From contig JBNJEM010000507.1 of the NCBI GenBank assembly GCA_051745935.1, positions 1 to 5,985 of the forward strand: a stretch of 5,985 nucleotides of DNA, written 5' to 3'. The translations under genes were made by a program, and so were the position numbers. The notes beneath the pieces were generated by a model. It was not told where the DNA came from. It worked only from the letters and a program-made list of their open reading frames with translations, and made no database searches. Below, piece by piece: positions 1 through 5,809 of the stretch. This stretch comes from JBNJEM01 sp051745935. GTDB taxonomy: Bacteria; Planctomycetota; Planctomycetia; Pirellulales; Pirellulaceae. Position 1 is the first letter of the stretch; every line of letters starts with the position of its first letter.

Positions 1-962
1 TGCGAGCCTTGCTGGAGGATCGCGGCTGTCCGTGCGGCCGCGTCCGGTTCCTGGCATCCAAACGCTCGGCGGGAAAGACGTTGGAGTTTCGCGGTGAGTC
101 GCACGAGGTGGAGCTACTCTGCCCGGAGGCGTTCCAGGCGGGCGAGCTGGTCATCAGCAGTACGCCGGACGAAGTGGCTCGCGATTTCATCCCGGCGGCG
201 GTGGAGCGAGGGGCGGTGGTGGTGGATGAAAGCAATGCTTGGCGGATGGACCCCAAGGTTCCGCTCGTGGTGCCGGAAGTCAATCCAGAGGCGGTAAAAC
301 GGCATGAGGGGATTGTTGCCAGCCCGAACTGCTCGACCACGCAAATGGTCTTGGCCATGAAGCCGCTCCACGACGCCGCCCGCATTCGGCGCGTGGTCGT
401 CAGTACGTATCAGGCGACCAGCGGCGCCGGCGTGGTCGGTGAGCAGGACTTGGATGGAGGCAGCCGGGCGGCACTGGAGAATCGATCTTACGACTATCAG
501 TGTTTTCCGTATCCCATCGCCTTCAACTTGATTCCTCAGATCGGATCACCAAAACACGAAGGATATACCTCCGAAGAAATGAAGATGGTGTGGGAAACAC
601 AAAAAATCTTCGAGGATGATTCCATCCGGGTCTGTCCCACCTGTGTGCGCGTGCCGGTCGCCAACTGCCACAGCGAGAGTATTCTGGTGGAAACGGAAAA
701 GCCGATATCGGTGGATGAGGCTCGGAAACTCTTTGCCGCCACTCCCGGCATCACGGTCGTGGACAACCTGGCTGAGAAAGAATATCCAATGCCGCTCCCA
801 AGCAGTGGCCGGGATGACGTCTTCATCGGCCGGATTCGCACGGATATCTCGCGCGAAAACGGACTCACCTTTTGGTGCGTTAGCGACAATCTGCGTAAAG
901 GAGCGGCGACCAACGCGGTCCAGATCGCGGAATTGCTGGTGGCTCGGCAATCGGCCACCTGA
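1..962 (+). CDS. asd: Aspartate-semialdehyde dehydrogenase, 5'-truncated by the window edge
   Basis: Asd reduces aspartyl-4-phosphate to aspartate-4-semialdehyde with NADPH in the cytoplasm, the branch point to lysine/diaminopimelate, threonine and methionine. The open frame is already running at base 3 and gives 319 residues up to the TGA at 960-962. The family is usually about 335-350 residues, so roughly the first 15-25, including the N-terminal GATGxVG nucleotide-binding loop, lie upstream. The TTG at base 9 is internal, not the true start. Visible family signatures are LASKRSAGK, VPEVNPEA, the active-site SPNCSTTQ with catalytic Cys (TGC at 330-332), YQATSGAG, CVRVPV with the substrate-binding Arg, the catalytic His (CAC at 669-671) within NCHSES, and the C-terminal SDNLRKGAATNAVQIAE. 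The residue before the catalytic His is Cys, where Gly is common. truA follows after 24 bases. I am very sure of the identity. Confidence 0.97.
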   Translation, partial: RALLEDRGCPCGRVRFLASKRSAGKTLEFRGESHEVELLCPEAFQAGELVISSTPDEVARDFIPAAVERGAVVVDESNAWRMDPKVPLVVPEVNPEAVKRHEGIVASPNCSTTQMVLAMKPLHDAARIRRVVVSTYQATSGAGVVGEQDLDGGSRAALENRSYDYQCFPYPIAFNLIPQIGSPKHEGYTSEEMKMVWETQKIFEDDSIRVCPTCVRVPVANCHSESILVETEKPISVDEARKLFAATPGITVVDNLAEKEYPMPLPSSGRDDVFIGRIRTDISRENGLTFWCVSDNLRKGAATNAVQIAELLVARQSAT

Positions 963-986
963 TCCGTGCCGCCGGCGTGTTTCACC

Positions 987-1760
987 ATGCGCGACTACCG
1001 AATGACGCTGGCTTACGATGGCACGGGTTACAGTGGTTGGCAGGTGCAACCGGGCAGGGTGACCGTCCAAGAAAAGATTGAATGGGCGCTGCGCGAGATC
1101 ACTGGCCAGCCCGTGCGAGTCGTGGCCAGCGGACGGACCGACGCGGGGGTTCACGCGGTGGGGCAAGTGGTCAGCTTCCGTTGCCGTACCCGTTTGGAGT
1201 CTCCGGTTCTTCGGCAAGCGCTGGAGGCGAATACGCCCGAAGACATTCACATCCGGCACGTGGAAGTCGCGCCCGCCGGCTTTCACGCCATTCGGGACGC
1301 GATCTCCAAACGATACCGGTATGTCATTCAGGACGGTCTCGAGCGGGATCCGTTTCGCCGGGCCTATTCATGGTACATTCCACGGGCCCTGGATGTAGGG
1401 AGCATGCGGCGAGCGGCGGGTTTGCTGACAGGACGCCACGATTTCAGAAGTTTTCAGGCTTCTGGCTCGCCGCGTCAATCCAGCATTCGAACCATTTCCA
1501 CCTTGGACGTCGCGCGAACAAAGCATGAATTCGCGCAATCGATTATGATCGAGATTGAAGCGGACGGTTTTCTGTACAACATGGTCCGAAATATCGTCGG
1601 TTCGCTGGTGCTCGTCGGACGAGGCCGTGAGACCGTTGAGTGGGTGGGCCGGGTTCTAGCCGCCGGCGACCGCGCGCAAGCCGGCCCCACCGCGCCAGCC
1701 CGCGGCCTGACCCTGTGGAACGTTCGCTACCGTGGAGACGAAGAGTCGGCGGCCCCATGA
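987..1760 (+). CDS. truA: tRNA pseudouridine(38-40) synthase TruA
   Basis: TruA converts uridines 38, 39 and 40 in the tRNA anticodon arm to pseudouridine; it acts in the cytoplasm, normally as a dimer. From the ATG at 987 the protein has 257 residues, the usual family length. Motifs in order are LAYDGTGYSGWQ (about 8-19), ASGRTDAGVHA with catalytic Asp52 (GAC at 1140-1142), SKRYRY (107-112), GRHDFRSF (149-156), GFLYNMVRNIVGSL (194-207) and AGPTAPARGLTLWNVRY (232-248). A GTG at 966 is in frame and would add seven residues, but it has no ribosome binding site and the added residues are not typical of the family. The ATG at 1002 would put the start right at the conserved TLAYDG. No clear Shine-Dalgarno sequence precedes any candidate. 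The gene lies 24 bases after asd and 25 bases before the glycosyltransferase, so co-transcription is likely. Confidence 0.96.
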   Translation: MRDYRMTLAYDGTGYSGWQVQPGRVTVQEKIEWALREITGQPVRVVASGRTDAGVHAVGQVVSFRCRTRLESPVLRQALEANTPEDIHIRHVEVAPAGFHAIRDAISKRYRYVIQDGLERDPFRRAYSWYIPRALDVGSMRRAAGLLTGRHDFRSFQASGSPRQSSIRTISTLDVARTKHEFAQSIMIEIEADGFLYNMVRNIVGSLVLVGRGRETVEWVGRVLAAGDRAQAGPTAPARGLTLWNVRYRGDEESAAP

Positions 1761-1767
1761 GTCGGGC

Positions 1768-1797
1768 TGGAACGACGAAGCACGAATGGCGAACGAG
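1768..1797 (+). repeat. Degenerate CGAA-rich repeat unit at the truA/glycosyltransferase junction
   Basis: The stretch has short iterated units of the type CGACGAAG, CACGAATGG and CGAACGAGG. Its core CGAATGGCGAA differs by one base from CGAATGACGAA at about 4111-4121 in the gap before accA. Both copies lie at gene junctions. This may be a worn copy of an interspersed intergenic repeat. Two short copies are weak evidence, and this one overlaps the proposed start of the glycosyltransferase. Confidence 0.3.
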
Positions 1798-3012
1798 GTG
1801 CGCGTGCGAATTGCCCATGTCATTACCCGAATGATTGTCGGCGGAGCTCAAGAGAACACCTTGCTCTGTTGCCGGGATCTTGTCGATGAATTTGGTGACG
1901 AGGTGCTGCTGGTTACTGGTCCCGCCTTGGGGCCGGAAGGTGATCTTCTGGCTCGCAACGGGGCAGGGGGGGTGCCGGTGCGCGTCATCCCGGCGCTGCG
2001 ACGTCCCATCCATCCGTGGCGAGATCCGCGGGCGTTTCGAGAGTTGGAGCGGGTGCTGCGCGAGTTCCAGCCCGAGGTGGTCCACACGCACAGCGCGAAA
2101 GGGGGATTGCTGGGACGAGTCGCTGCGTGGTCAATCGGCACGCCGGCCATCCTTCACACGGTGCACGGGGCGCCATTCCATTCGTTCCAGAATCCATTGG
2201 CTCGGGACTTCTTTCGACGGTGTGAACGCTTCGCCGCTCGCCGGTGCCATCACATGGTCAGTGTGGCCGATGCGATGACGGACCAACTGGTCGAGGCGGG
2301 GGTGGCGTCCCGGGACAAGTTTTCGACGATTTACAGCGGAATGGAGGTGGAACCGTTTCTGCGGGCGGAGCAGCATCGCGAGGCTGTACGGCGAGAATTG
2401 GGCGTGGCGGATGACCACGTTGTCATTGGAAAAATCGCTCGCCTGTTCCACTTGAAAGGGCAGCCGTATCTCATTCAAGCCGCCGCGGAAGTTGTCCGGC
2501 AGTGCCCTCGCGTTCGTTTCGTGTTGGTCGGCGACGGCATCCTGCGAGACCAGCTGAAACGCCAGATTGCCGAGGCGGATTTGACCAAGTATTTCGTGTT
2601 CACCGGCTTGGTGAATCCGCGGCGGATCGCCCCGCTCATCGGAGCCATGGATGTGCTTGTGCACGCCAGCTTGCGCGAGGGGCTGGCCCGCGCGCTGCCG
2701 CAGGCATTGATCGCGGGCAGGCCGGTCATCAGCTATGACGTGGATGGCGCTCGCGAGGTCGTGATTCCCAATCGAACCGGATACCTTCTGGCACCGCGCA
2801 GCGTTCGACCGATGGCCGAAGCGATTATCGAATTGGTGAATGATGAGTCCAAGCGACAGCGTCTAGGGCAAGCGGGGCGGGCACGGTTCACCGATCAGTT
2901 CCGGCATCAGGTCATGACGCGCCGGCTCCGCGAACTGTATCAACGGATCTTGGAACAGGGCAGGGGAGGGGGGGCTGGTTGCTCGGCGGGTACATCGAGC
3001 GTCGATCCGTGA
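1786..3012 (+). CDS. GT-B glycosyltransferase, family 4 (group 1) type
   Basis: This is a predicted cytoplasmic or membrane-associated retaining transferase using an activated sugar nucleotide, probably for an envelope or exported glycan; the sugar and acceptor cannot be read from sequence. From the ATG at 1786 it has 408 residues. The N-terminal acceptor half has IAHVITRMIVGGAQENT (about 9-25) with the GGAQ loop, VVHTHSAKGGLLGR (98-111) and a TVHG motif (125-128). The C-terminal donor half has IGKIARLFHLKGQ (214-226), giving the Arg219/Lys224 pair that contacts donor phosphates, VLVGDG (246-251) and SLREGLARALPQALIAGRPVI (295-315). In this EX7E position the second Glu is Gln306 (CAG at 2701). 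No transmembrane segment or signal peptide is evident. The GTG at 1804 is a serious alternative start: it has GAGG five bases upstream and would begin exactly at RIAHVITR. The tail after about residue 390 is Gly/Ser-rich and probably disordered. Two runs of seven G occur at 1966-1972 and 2968-2974. Confidence 0.9.
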   Translation: MANEVRVRIAHVITRMIVGGAQENTLLCCRDLVDEFGDEVLLVTGPALGPEGDLLARNGAGGVPVRVIPALRRPIHPWRDPRAFRELERVLREFQPEVVHTHSAKGGLLGRVAAWSIGTPAILHTVHGAPFHSFQNPLARDFFRRCERFAARRCHHMVSVADAMTDQLVEAGVASRDKFSTIYSGMEVEPFLRAEQHREAVRRELGVADDHVVIGKIARLFHLKGQPYLIQAAAEVVRQCPRVRFVLVGDGILRDQLKRQIAEADLTKYFVFTGLVNPRRIAPLIGAMDVLVHASLREGLARALPQALIAGRPVISYDVDGAREVVIPNRTGYLLAPRSVRPMAEAIIELVNDESKRQRLGQAGRARFTDQFRHQVMTRRLRELYQRILEQGRGGGAGCSAGTSSVDP

Positions 3013-3017
3013 TGCCC

Positions 3018-3038
3018 TCGAAGCCCACTGGCTTTCGA
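3018..3038 (+). terminator. Hairpin after the glycosyltransferase, possible terminator
   Basis: TCGAAGCC (3018-3025) pairs with GGCTTTCGA (3030-3038) across a CACT loop, with one bulged base. It lies six bases after the TGA. The following bases (ATTCCCTTTC) are pyrimidine-rich but lack a clean T run, so this is a weak intrinsic terminator or an mRNA-end structure. It marks the likely end of the asd-truA-glycosyltransferase unit. Confidence 0.4.
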
Positions 3039-3045
3039 ATTCCCT

Positions 3046-3073
3046 TTCGCCCTCAACCCGCTTCGATTAGACT
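3046..3073 (+). promoter_or_regulatory. Weak sigma-70-like promoter candidate upstream of the kinase
   Basis: TAGACT at 3068-3073 matches the -10 consensus at four of six positions. TTCGCC at 3046-3051 is a poor -35 with a 16-base spacer. It would give a leader of about 80 bases before the kinase start. The match is weak, and a second -10-like string TAAACT occurs near 3095-3100. It is listed because the 145-base gap and the preceding hairpin suggest that transcription restarts here. Confidence 0.2.
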
Positions 3074-3145
3074 GTAGGGGCGTGGATGTCACGGCTAAAC
3101 TAGACACCAGGGAAGGGCAGTAAGCCCCCCCGTCATAACCAAGTC

Positions 3146-3150
3146 AAAGG
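3146..3150 (+). promoter_or_regulatory. Shine-Dalgarno sequence of the kinase gene
   Basis: AAAGG lies seven bases upstream of the GTG at 3158. It supports that GTG over the in-frame ATG at 3194, which would cut off the N-terminal GAYRMVRLI region where kinase domains normally begin. Confidence 0.6.
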
Positions 3151-3157
3151 CGAATCC

Positions 3158-4030
3158 GTGGGAAGAGGTCGCGAATTTCTGGGCGCGTATCGCATGGTAC
3201 GACTGATCCGAGCGGGCGCAACCTGCCAGGTATGGGAAGCCATTCGCGACGGTCAGCGGGTGGCGATCAAGTACCTGCATCCCGAGGTGCGGTCGAACCG
3301 GGAAGAGATTGGCTATTTGAAGCATGAGTTGGAAGTGGGGCAGCATCTGCGTCATCCGAACGTGATTGAAATCTATGAGTACAACGTGGACCGCTCGATC
3401 GGATTTCTGGTGATGGAGTACCATCCTGGCCAGAACATGAAGATGATGATCCGCCAGGGGGTGGATACGTTCGCCTACTTGACGCCAAAGATCATTTTGC
3501 AGGCCGCGAATGCACTGCGGTATTTGCATGAGCAGGGGTGGGTTCATCGGGACGTCAAGCCGGACAACTTCCTGATCAACGAGGCTGGCGAGACCAAGTT
3601 GATCGATTTCGCCTTGGCCACCCGGATTCGCACGGGGGTGGCCAGGTTGCTGTGGGGGCGGACGAAGGTGCAAGGAACGCGAAGCTACATGTCTCCGGAG
3701 CAGATTCGAGGGAAGGCTTTGGATGCCCGCGCGGACATTTACAGTTTCGGGTGCATGCTATACGAACTCGTTAGTGGCAGACCCCCTTTTACCGGCGTGA
3801 ATCCGGAAGAGCTATTGCGTAAGCATTTGCATGCCGCCGTCCCCGTGCTCTCCAGCGTCAACAGGAACGTGACGCCTGATTTCAGTGATCTGGTTGCCAT
3901 GATGATGGCCAAGGATCCGGGTAACCGTCCCGCTACCATGGATAATTTCATTGCCCATTTTCGCGGCGTTCGTGTCTTCCGGTCGACCCCGAAGCCCCCC
4001 GCCGGCCAAGAAGAAGTCAGTGCCACCTAA
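3158..4030 (+). CDS. Eukaryotic-like Ser/Thr protein kinase, compact soluble form
   Basis: This is a Hanks-type protein kinase, predicted to move ATP phosphate to Ser/Thr of unknown partners. It has 290 residues, essentially one kinase domain: no transmembrane helix, PASTA, TPR, WD40 or other sensor region, unlike many bacterial relatives. Key residues present are Lys38 in VAIK, Glu57 in the alpha-C region, HRDVKPDN with Asp132 and Asn137 (130-137), metal-binding Asp150, GTRSYMSPEQ (173-182, APE replaced by SPE) and DARADIYSFGCMLYEL (189-204). Two departures stand out. The glycine loop reads RAGATCQVW (18-26) and keeps only the central Gly of GxGxxG. The DFG motif is DFA (150-152). The essential charged residues remain, so activity is plausible but may be slow or specially regulated. 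The short tail after about residue 272 is Pro/Lys-rich. The gene lies between the glycosyltransferase and accA on the same strand, but no target is shown by the sequence. Confidence 0.93.
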   Translation: MGRGREFLGAYRMVRLIRAGATCQVWEAIRDGQRVAIKYLHPEVRSNREEIGYLKHELEVGQHLRHPNVIEIYEYNVDRSIGFLVMEYHPGQNMKMMIRQGVDTFAYLTPKIILQAANALRYLHEQGWVHRDVKPDNFLINEAGETKLIDFALATRIRTGVARLLWGRTKVQGTRSYMSPEQIRGKALDARADIYSFGCMLYELVSGRPPFTGVNPEELLRKHLHAAVPVLSSVNRNVTPDFSDLVAMMMAKDPGNRPATMDNFIAHFRGVRVFRSTPKPPAGQEEVSAT

Positions 4031-4039
4031 ATGACCGAG

Positions 4040-4122
4040 CGGGATTTCGCGACCTTTGTTTACCGGAATGAATCTCGAAATCCGGAATACCCACGCCCGA
4101 AAGAAACCCGAATGACGAATTA
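4040..4122 (+). repeat. Intergenic CGAA-rich repeat with alternative hairpins between the kinase gene and accA
   Basis: In this 105-base gap GGATTTCG (4042-4049) pairs perfectly with CGAAATCC (4076-4083). In competition, CCGGA (4063-4067) can pair with TCCGG (4081-4085). CCGGAAT is also directly repeated at 4063 and 4082. Downstream are CGAAAGAAACCCGAATGACG-type units from about 4099. The core near 4111 is nearly identical to that at 1783-1793. It may be a worn interspersed repeat, an mRNA processing structure, or part of accA control. No good promoter or terminator was recognised in it. Confidence 0.4.
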
Positions 4123-4135
4123 CGGATAGTGTGCC

Positions 4136-5119
4136 ATGGAAACGCCGGCCCCTGGTCTTGGATTTGAACAACCGATTGTTGACGTGGAGAACCGCCTCCA
4201 CGAACTTCTGCAGGGCTACGATGACAGCCCCGAACGGGAGGATGAAATCCGCGAATTACGTCGGGAACTGGCCAAGGTGATGAAGGAAGTCTATGACAAT
4301 TTGAGCCCTTGGCAGACGGTTCAAGTGGCCCGACACAAGGAGCGTCCACACACCACGGACTATCTCGGGTTGGTTTTCGACGAGTTCATCGAGTTGCATG
4401 GGGATCGGATGTTTGGAGATGACCGTGCAATCGTCACCGGCTTTGCCAAACTTGACCAACACAAAGTCATGATTGTCGGGCACGAAAAAGGTCGTACCTA
4501 CAAGGAAAAAACGGCCTGCTATTTCGGGTGTGCCCACCCCGAAGGATACCGCAAGGCAATGGCCAAAATGCGACTGGCGGCCAAGTATGGCTTGCCCATT
4601 ATCTGCTTTATTGACACGCCGGGCGCATATCCCGGTATCGGGGCCGAGGAACGGGGGCAGGCGTGGGTGATCGCCGAAAACATGTATGACATGTCTCGCC
4701 TTGAGGTCCCCATCATTAGCGTGGTTATCGGGGAAGGGGGCAGTGGCGGAGCTTTGGGCATTGGGGTAGGGGACCGGGTCGGGATCCTGCAGCACGCCTA
4801 TTACTCGGTAATCAGCCCCGAAGGATGTGCTGGTATTCTATGGAAGGGGAAGGAACATGCCGAGAAAGCGGCCACCGCCCTGCGTTTCACCCCAAAAGAC
4901 CTGTTGGAATTCGGCGTCGTGGACTCCGTGATTCAAGAGCCACTGGGAGGGGCGCATCGAGATGCACATCAAATGGCCGCCCGACTGAAAATCTATCTGG
5001 TCAGAGCCTTGCGCGAACTGCTGTTGCTCGACGCCACCACGCTCACGCAACAACGCTATCAGAAGTTTCGGCGAATGGGTGTCTTCCTGGAAGAGGTGAC
5101 CGAAGGCCCCGGTTCCTAA
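4136..5119 (+). CDS. accA: Acetyl-CoA carboxylase carboxyltransferase subunit alpha
   Basis: AccA with AccD forms the carboxyltransferase that moves CO2 from carboxybiotin on AccB to acetyl-CoA, giving malonyl-CoA, the first committed step of fatty acid synthesis in the cytoplasm. The ATG at 4136 gives 327 residues, close to the E. coli length of 319. The N-terminal part (about 15-60) is a charged helical region with family signatures ELRRELAKVMKEVYDNLSPWQTVQVARHKERP. The crotonase-type core follows: HGDRMFGDDRAIVTG (88-102), FIDTPGAYPGIGAEERGQ (158-175), GEGGSGGALGIGVGD (199-213) and SVISPEGCAGILWK (224-237). The C-terminal part carries FGVVDSVIQEPLGGAHRD. There are no internal stops or missing blocks. 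Only a weak GGAT lies upstream as a ribosome binding site. accD is not in the window. The TAA at 5117-5119 overlaps the duplicated target bases of the element that follows. Confidence 0.97.
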   Translation: METPAPGLGFEQPIVDVENRLHELLQGYDDSPEREDEIRELRRELAKVMKEVYDNLSPWQTVQVARHKERPHTTDYLGLVFDEFIELHGDRMFGDDRAIVTGFAKLDQHKVMIVGHEKGRTYKEKTACYFGCAHPEGYRKAMAKMRLAAKYGLPIICFIDTPGAYPGIGAEERGQAWVIAENMYDMSRLEVPIISVVIGEGGSGGALGIGVGDRVGILQHAYYSVISPEGCAGILWKGKEHAEKAATALRFTPKDLLEFGVVDSVIQEPLGGAHRDAHQMAARLKIYLVRALRELLLLDATTLTQQRYQKFRRMGVFLEEVTEGPGS

Positions 5120-5229
5120 GAGGCGGACAGAAAACTCCGGCAAGCGTTGCTAAATCGTTCACATTACAAGGGTTTGCGGTGACGTTTACAGGTTTTCTGT
5201 CCGCTTCTAAGGCGGACGAGCCGGAACCG
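5110..5229 (+). terminator. Split accA terminator-like inverted repeat flanking an insertion
   Basis: CGGTTCC (5110-5116) is the exact reverse complement of GGAACCG (5223-5229). If 5121-5206 and one CTAAG copy are removed, the two arms come within 15 bases. The inner GGC and GCC can also pair, and the flanking CCCC/GGGG can extend the stem past a TA bulge. The restored site would be a strong hairpin at the accA stop. There is no T run, so termination itself is inference. A separate small hairpin, GTCCGC/GCGGAC with a 7-base loop (5199-5217), could act as an end structure in the present sequence. Confidence 0.4.
5121..5206. mobile_element. MITE-like non-autonomous element, 86 bp, inserted right after the accA stop
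   Basis: The left end AGGCGGACAGAAAAC (5121-5135) and the reverse complement of the right end (5192-5206, AAGCGGACAGAAAAC) match at 14 of 15 bases. The element is bounded by perfect 5-bp direct repeats CTAAG at 5116-5120 and 5207-5211, as expected of a target-site duplication. The 56-base interior has no open frame. It is less GC-rich than its surroundings and holds TAAATCGTTCACATTACAAG. The left duplication contains the accA TAA, so insertion left the reading frame and stop intact. I cannot name the parent insertion-sequence family. The alternative is a long-loop RNA stem, but the adjoining duplication and the outer split hairpin favour insertion. Confidence 0.6.
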
Positions 5230-5363
5230 TAGGGGGAGTCTTAGGGCGTAACGTGCGCGCATCCTTGACGTGAGCGACCAACGGGAGCGCCCCATCCCTG
5301 TGCGGTGTCCCTATTTGGTTGGCGACCCTGCCGCCTTAGGCTGGGGTGGGAACCGAAAAGACC

Positions 5364-5422
5364 AAAGGGAAGACGGCGGACGGGGCTCACGCGTGAAAAA
5401 AGCCGCGCGGCGTCTTCCGTTT
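5364..5422. repeat. Inverted repeat, 11 of 12 bp, 35-base spacer
   Basis: AAAGGGAAGACG (5364-5375) pairs with CGTCTTCCGTTT (5411-5422) with a single G-G mismatch. Inside, GCGG can pair with CCGC and GGCT with AGCC, so a long irregular stem is possible. The interior contains the palindrome TCACGCGTGA (about 5387-5396) followed by six A. The right arm is followed by CTTC, a poor U tract. It could be a terminator, a small RNA, or an operator around the palindrome. Confidence 0.4.
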
Positions 5423-5425
5423 CTT

Positions 5426-5455
5426 CATCCGTGGGTCCGTACTGCCATCCGTGGG
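5426..5455 (+). repeat. CATCCGTGGG direct repeat, two copies with 20-bp period
   Basis: CATCCGTGGG is found at 5426-5435 and 5446-5455, identical over ten bases, starts 20 bases apart. The ten bases after each copy are only loosely similar. A two-helical-turn spacing would suit a protein-binding site, but two copies alone could be a small duplication. Confidence 0.35.
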
Positions 5456-5675
5456 CCTATCATGGCACCGGGAACACCGCTGATGATCGTCCCGGCGTGA
5501 GTGGGGAGAGGTCCAGTGTTTGGAACGAGGCCGCGCAACCAATGCCGCAAACCGAGTCCTTCTAGTTCTAGGTTACCCAATTTCCGGGGGGTTCATCAGC
5601 CCACGGCCAGCATTCCTCCACCGGCCTCGCAAGCCCAACGGGGAACTGGCGGCGCGTCGAGCATGGACCGCGGCA

Positions 5676-5740
5676 TGGCCGTGCCGACGGACACTCGGCG
5701 TTGTCTTCCGCATGATCGATACAGCAAGACGGCACGGCCA
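5676..5740. repeat. Perfect 11-bp inverted repeat, 43-base spacer
   Basis: TGGCCGTGCCG (5676-5686) and CGGCACGGCCA (5730-5740) are exact reverse complements. A second internal pairing, GTCTT (5703-5707) with AAGAC (5726-5730), overlaps the right arm by one base. The arrangement could be a folded RNA or terminal repeats of a very small element; no flanking direct repeat was seen. Confidence 0.4.
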
Positions 5741-5809
5741 CCGACACGGGCTCCAACCCCTCCTCGGCCTCCACGGAGCCACCAAAGCCTCACGAGCAAC
5801 CTATGGTTT

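Noticed and set aside
546..1286. A long minus-strand frame of 246 residues opposite asd and truA
   Set aside because: It lies opposite two clear conserved genes and its product has no recognisable motifs; it is a shadow of their codon use.
1757..1834. ATG overlapping the truA stop (ATGA at 1757-1760) as a translationally coupled start
   Set aside because: The frame ends at 1834 after 25 residues and is not the glycosyltransferase frame.
2131..2664. Minus-strand frames opposite the glycosyltransferase and the kinase (for example 2131-2664 and 3095-3673)
   Set aside because: Antisense shadows of well-supported genes with no features of their own.
3108..3127. GGGC/GCCC pair before the kinase as a terminator or leader hairpin
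   Set aside because: The stem is only four pairs with a 5-base loop and lies upstream of a gene start; too weak to call.
5270..5565. Two overlapping + strand frames (5270-5500 and 5305-5565) after accA
   Set aside because: Products are Arg/Pro/Gly-rich without hydrophobic core, domain or ribosome binding site, and they overlap the inverted repeat at 5364-5422.
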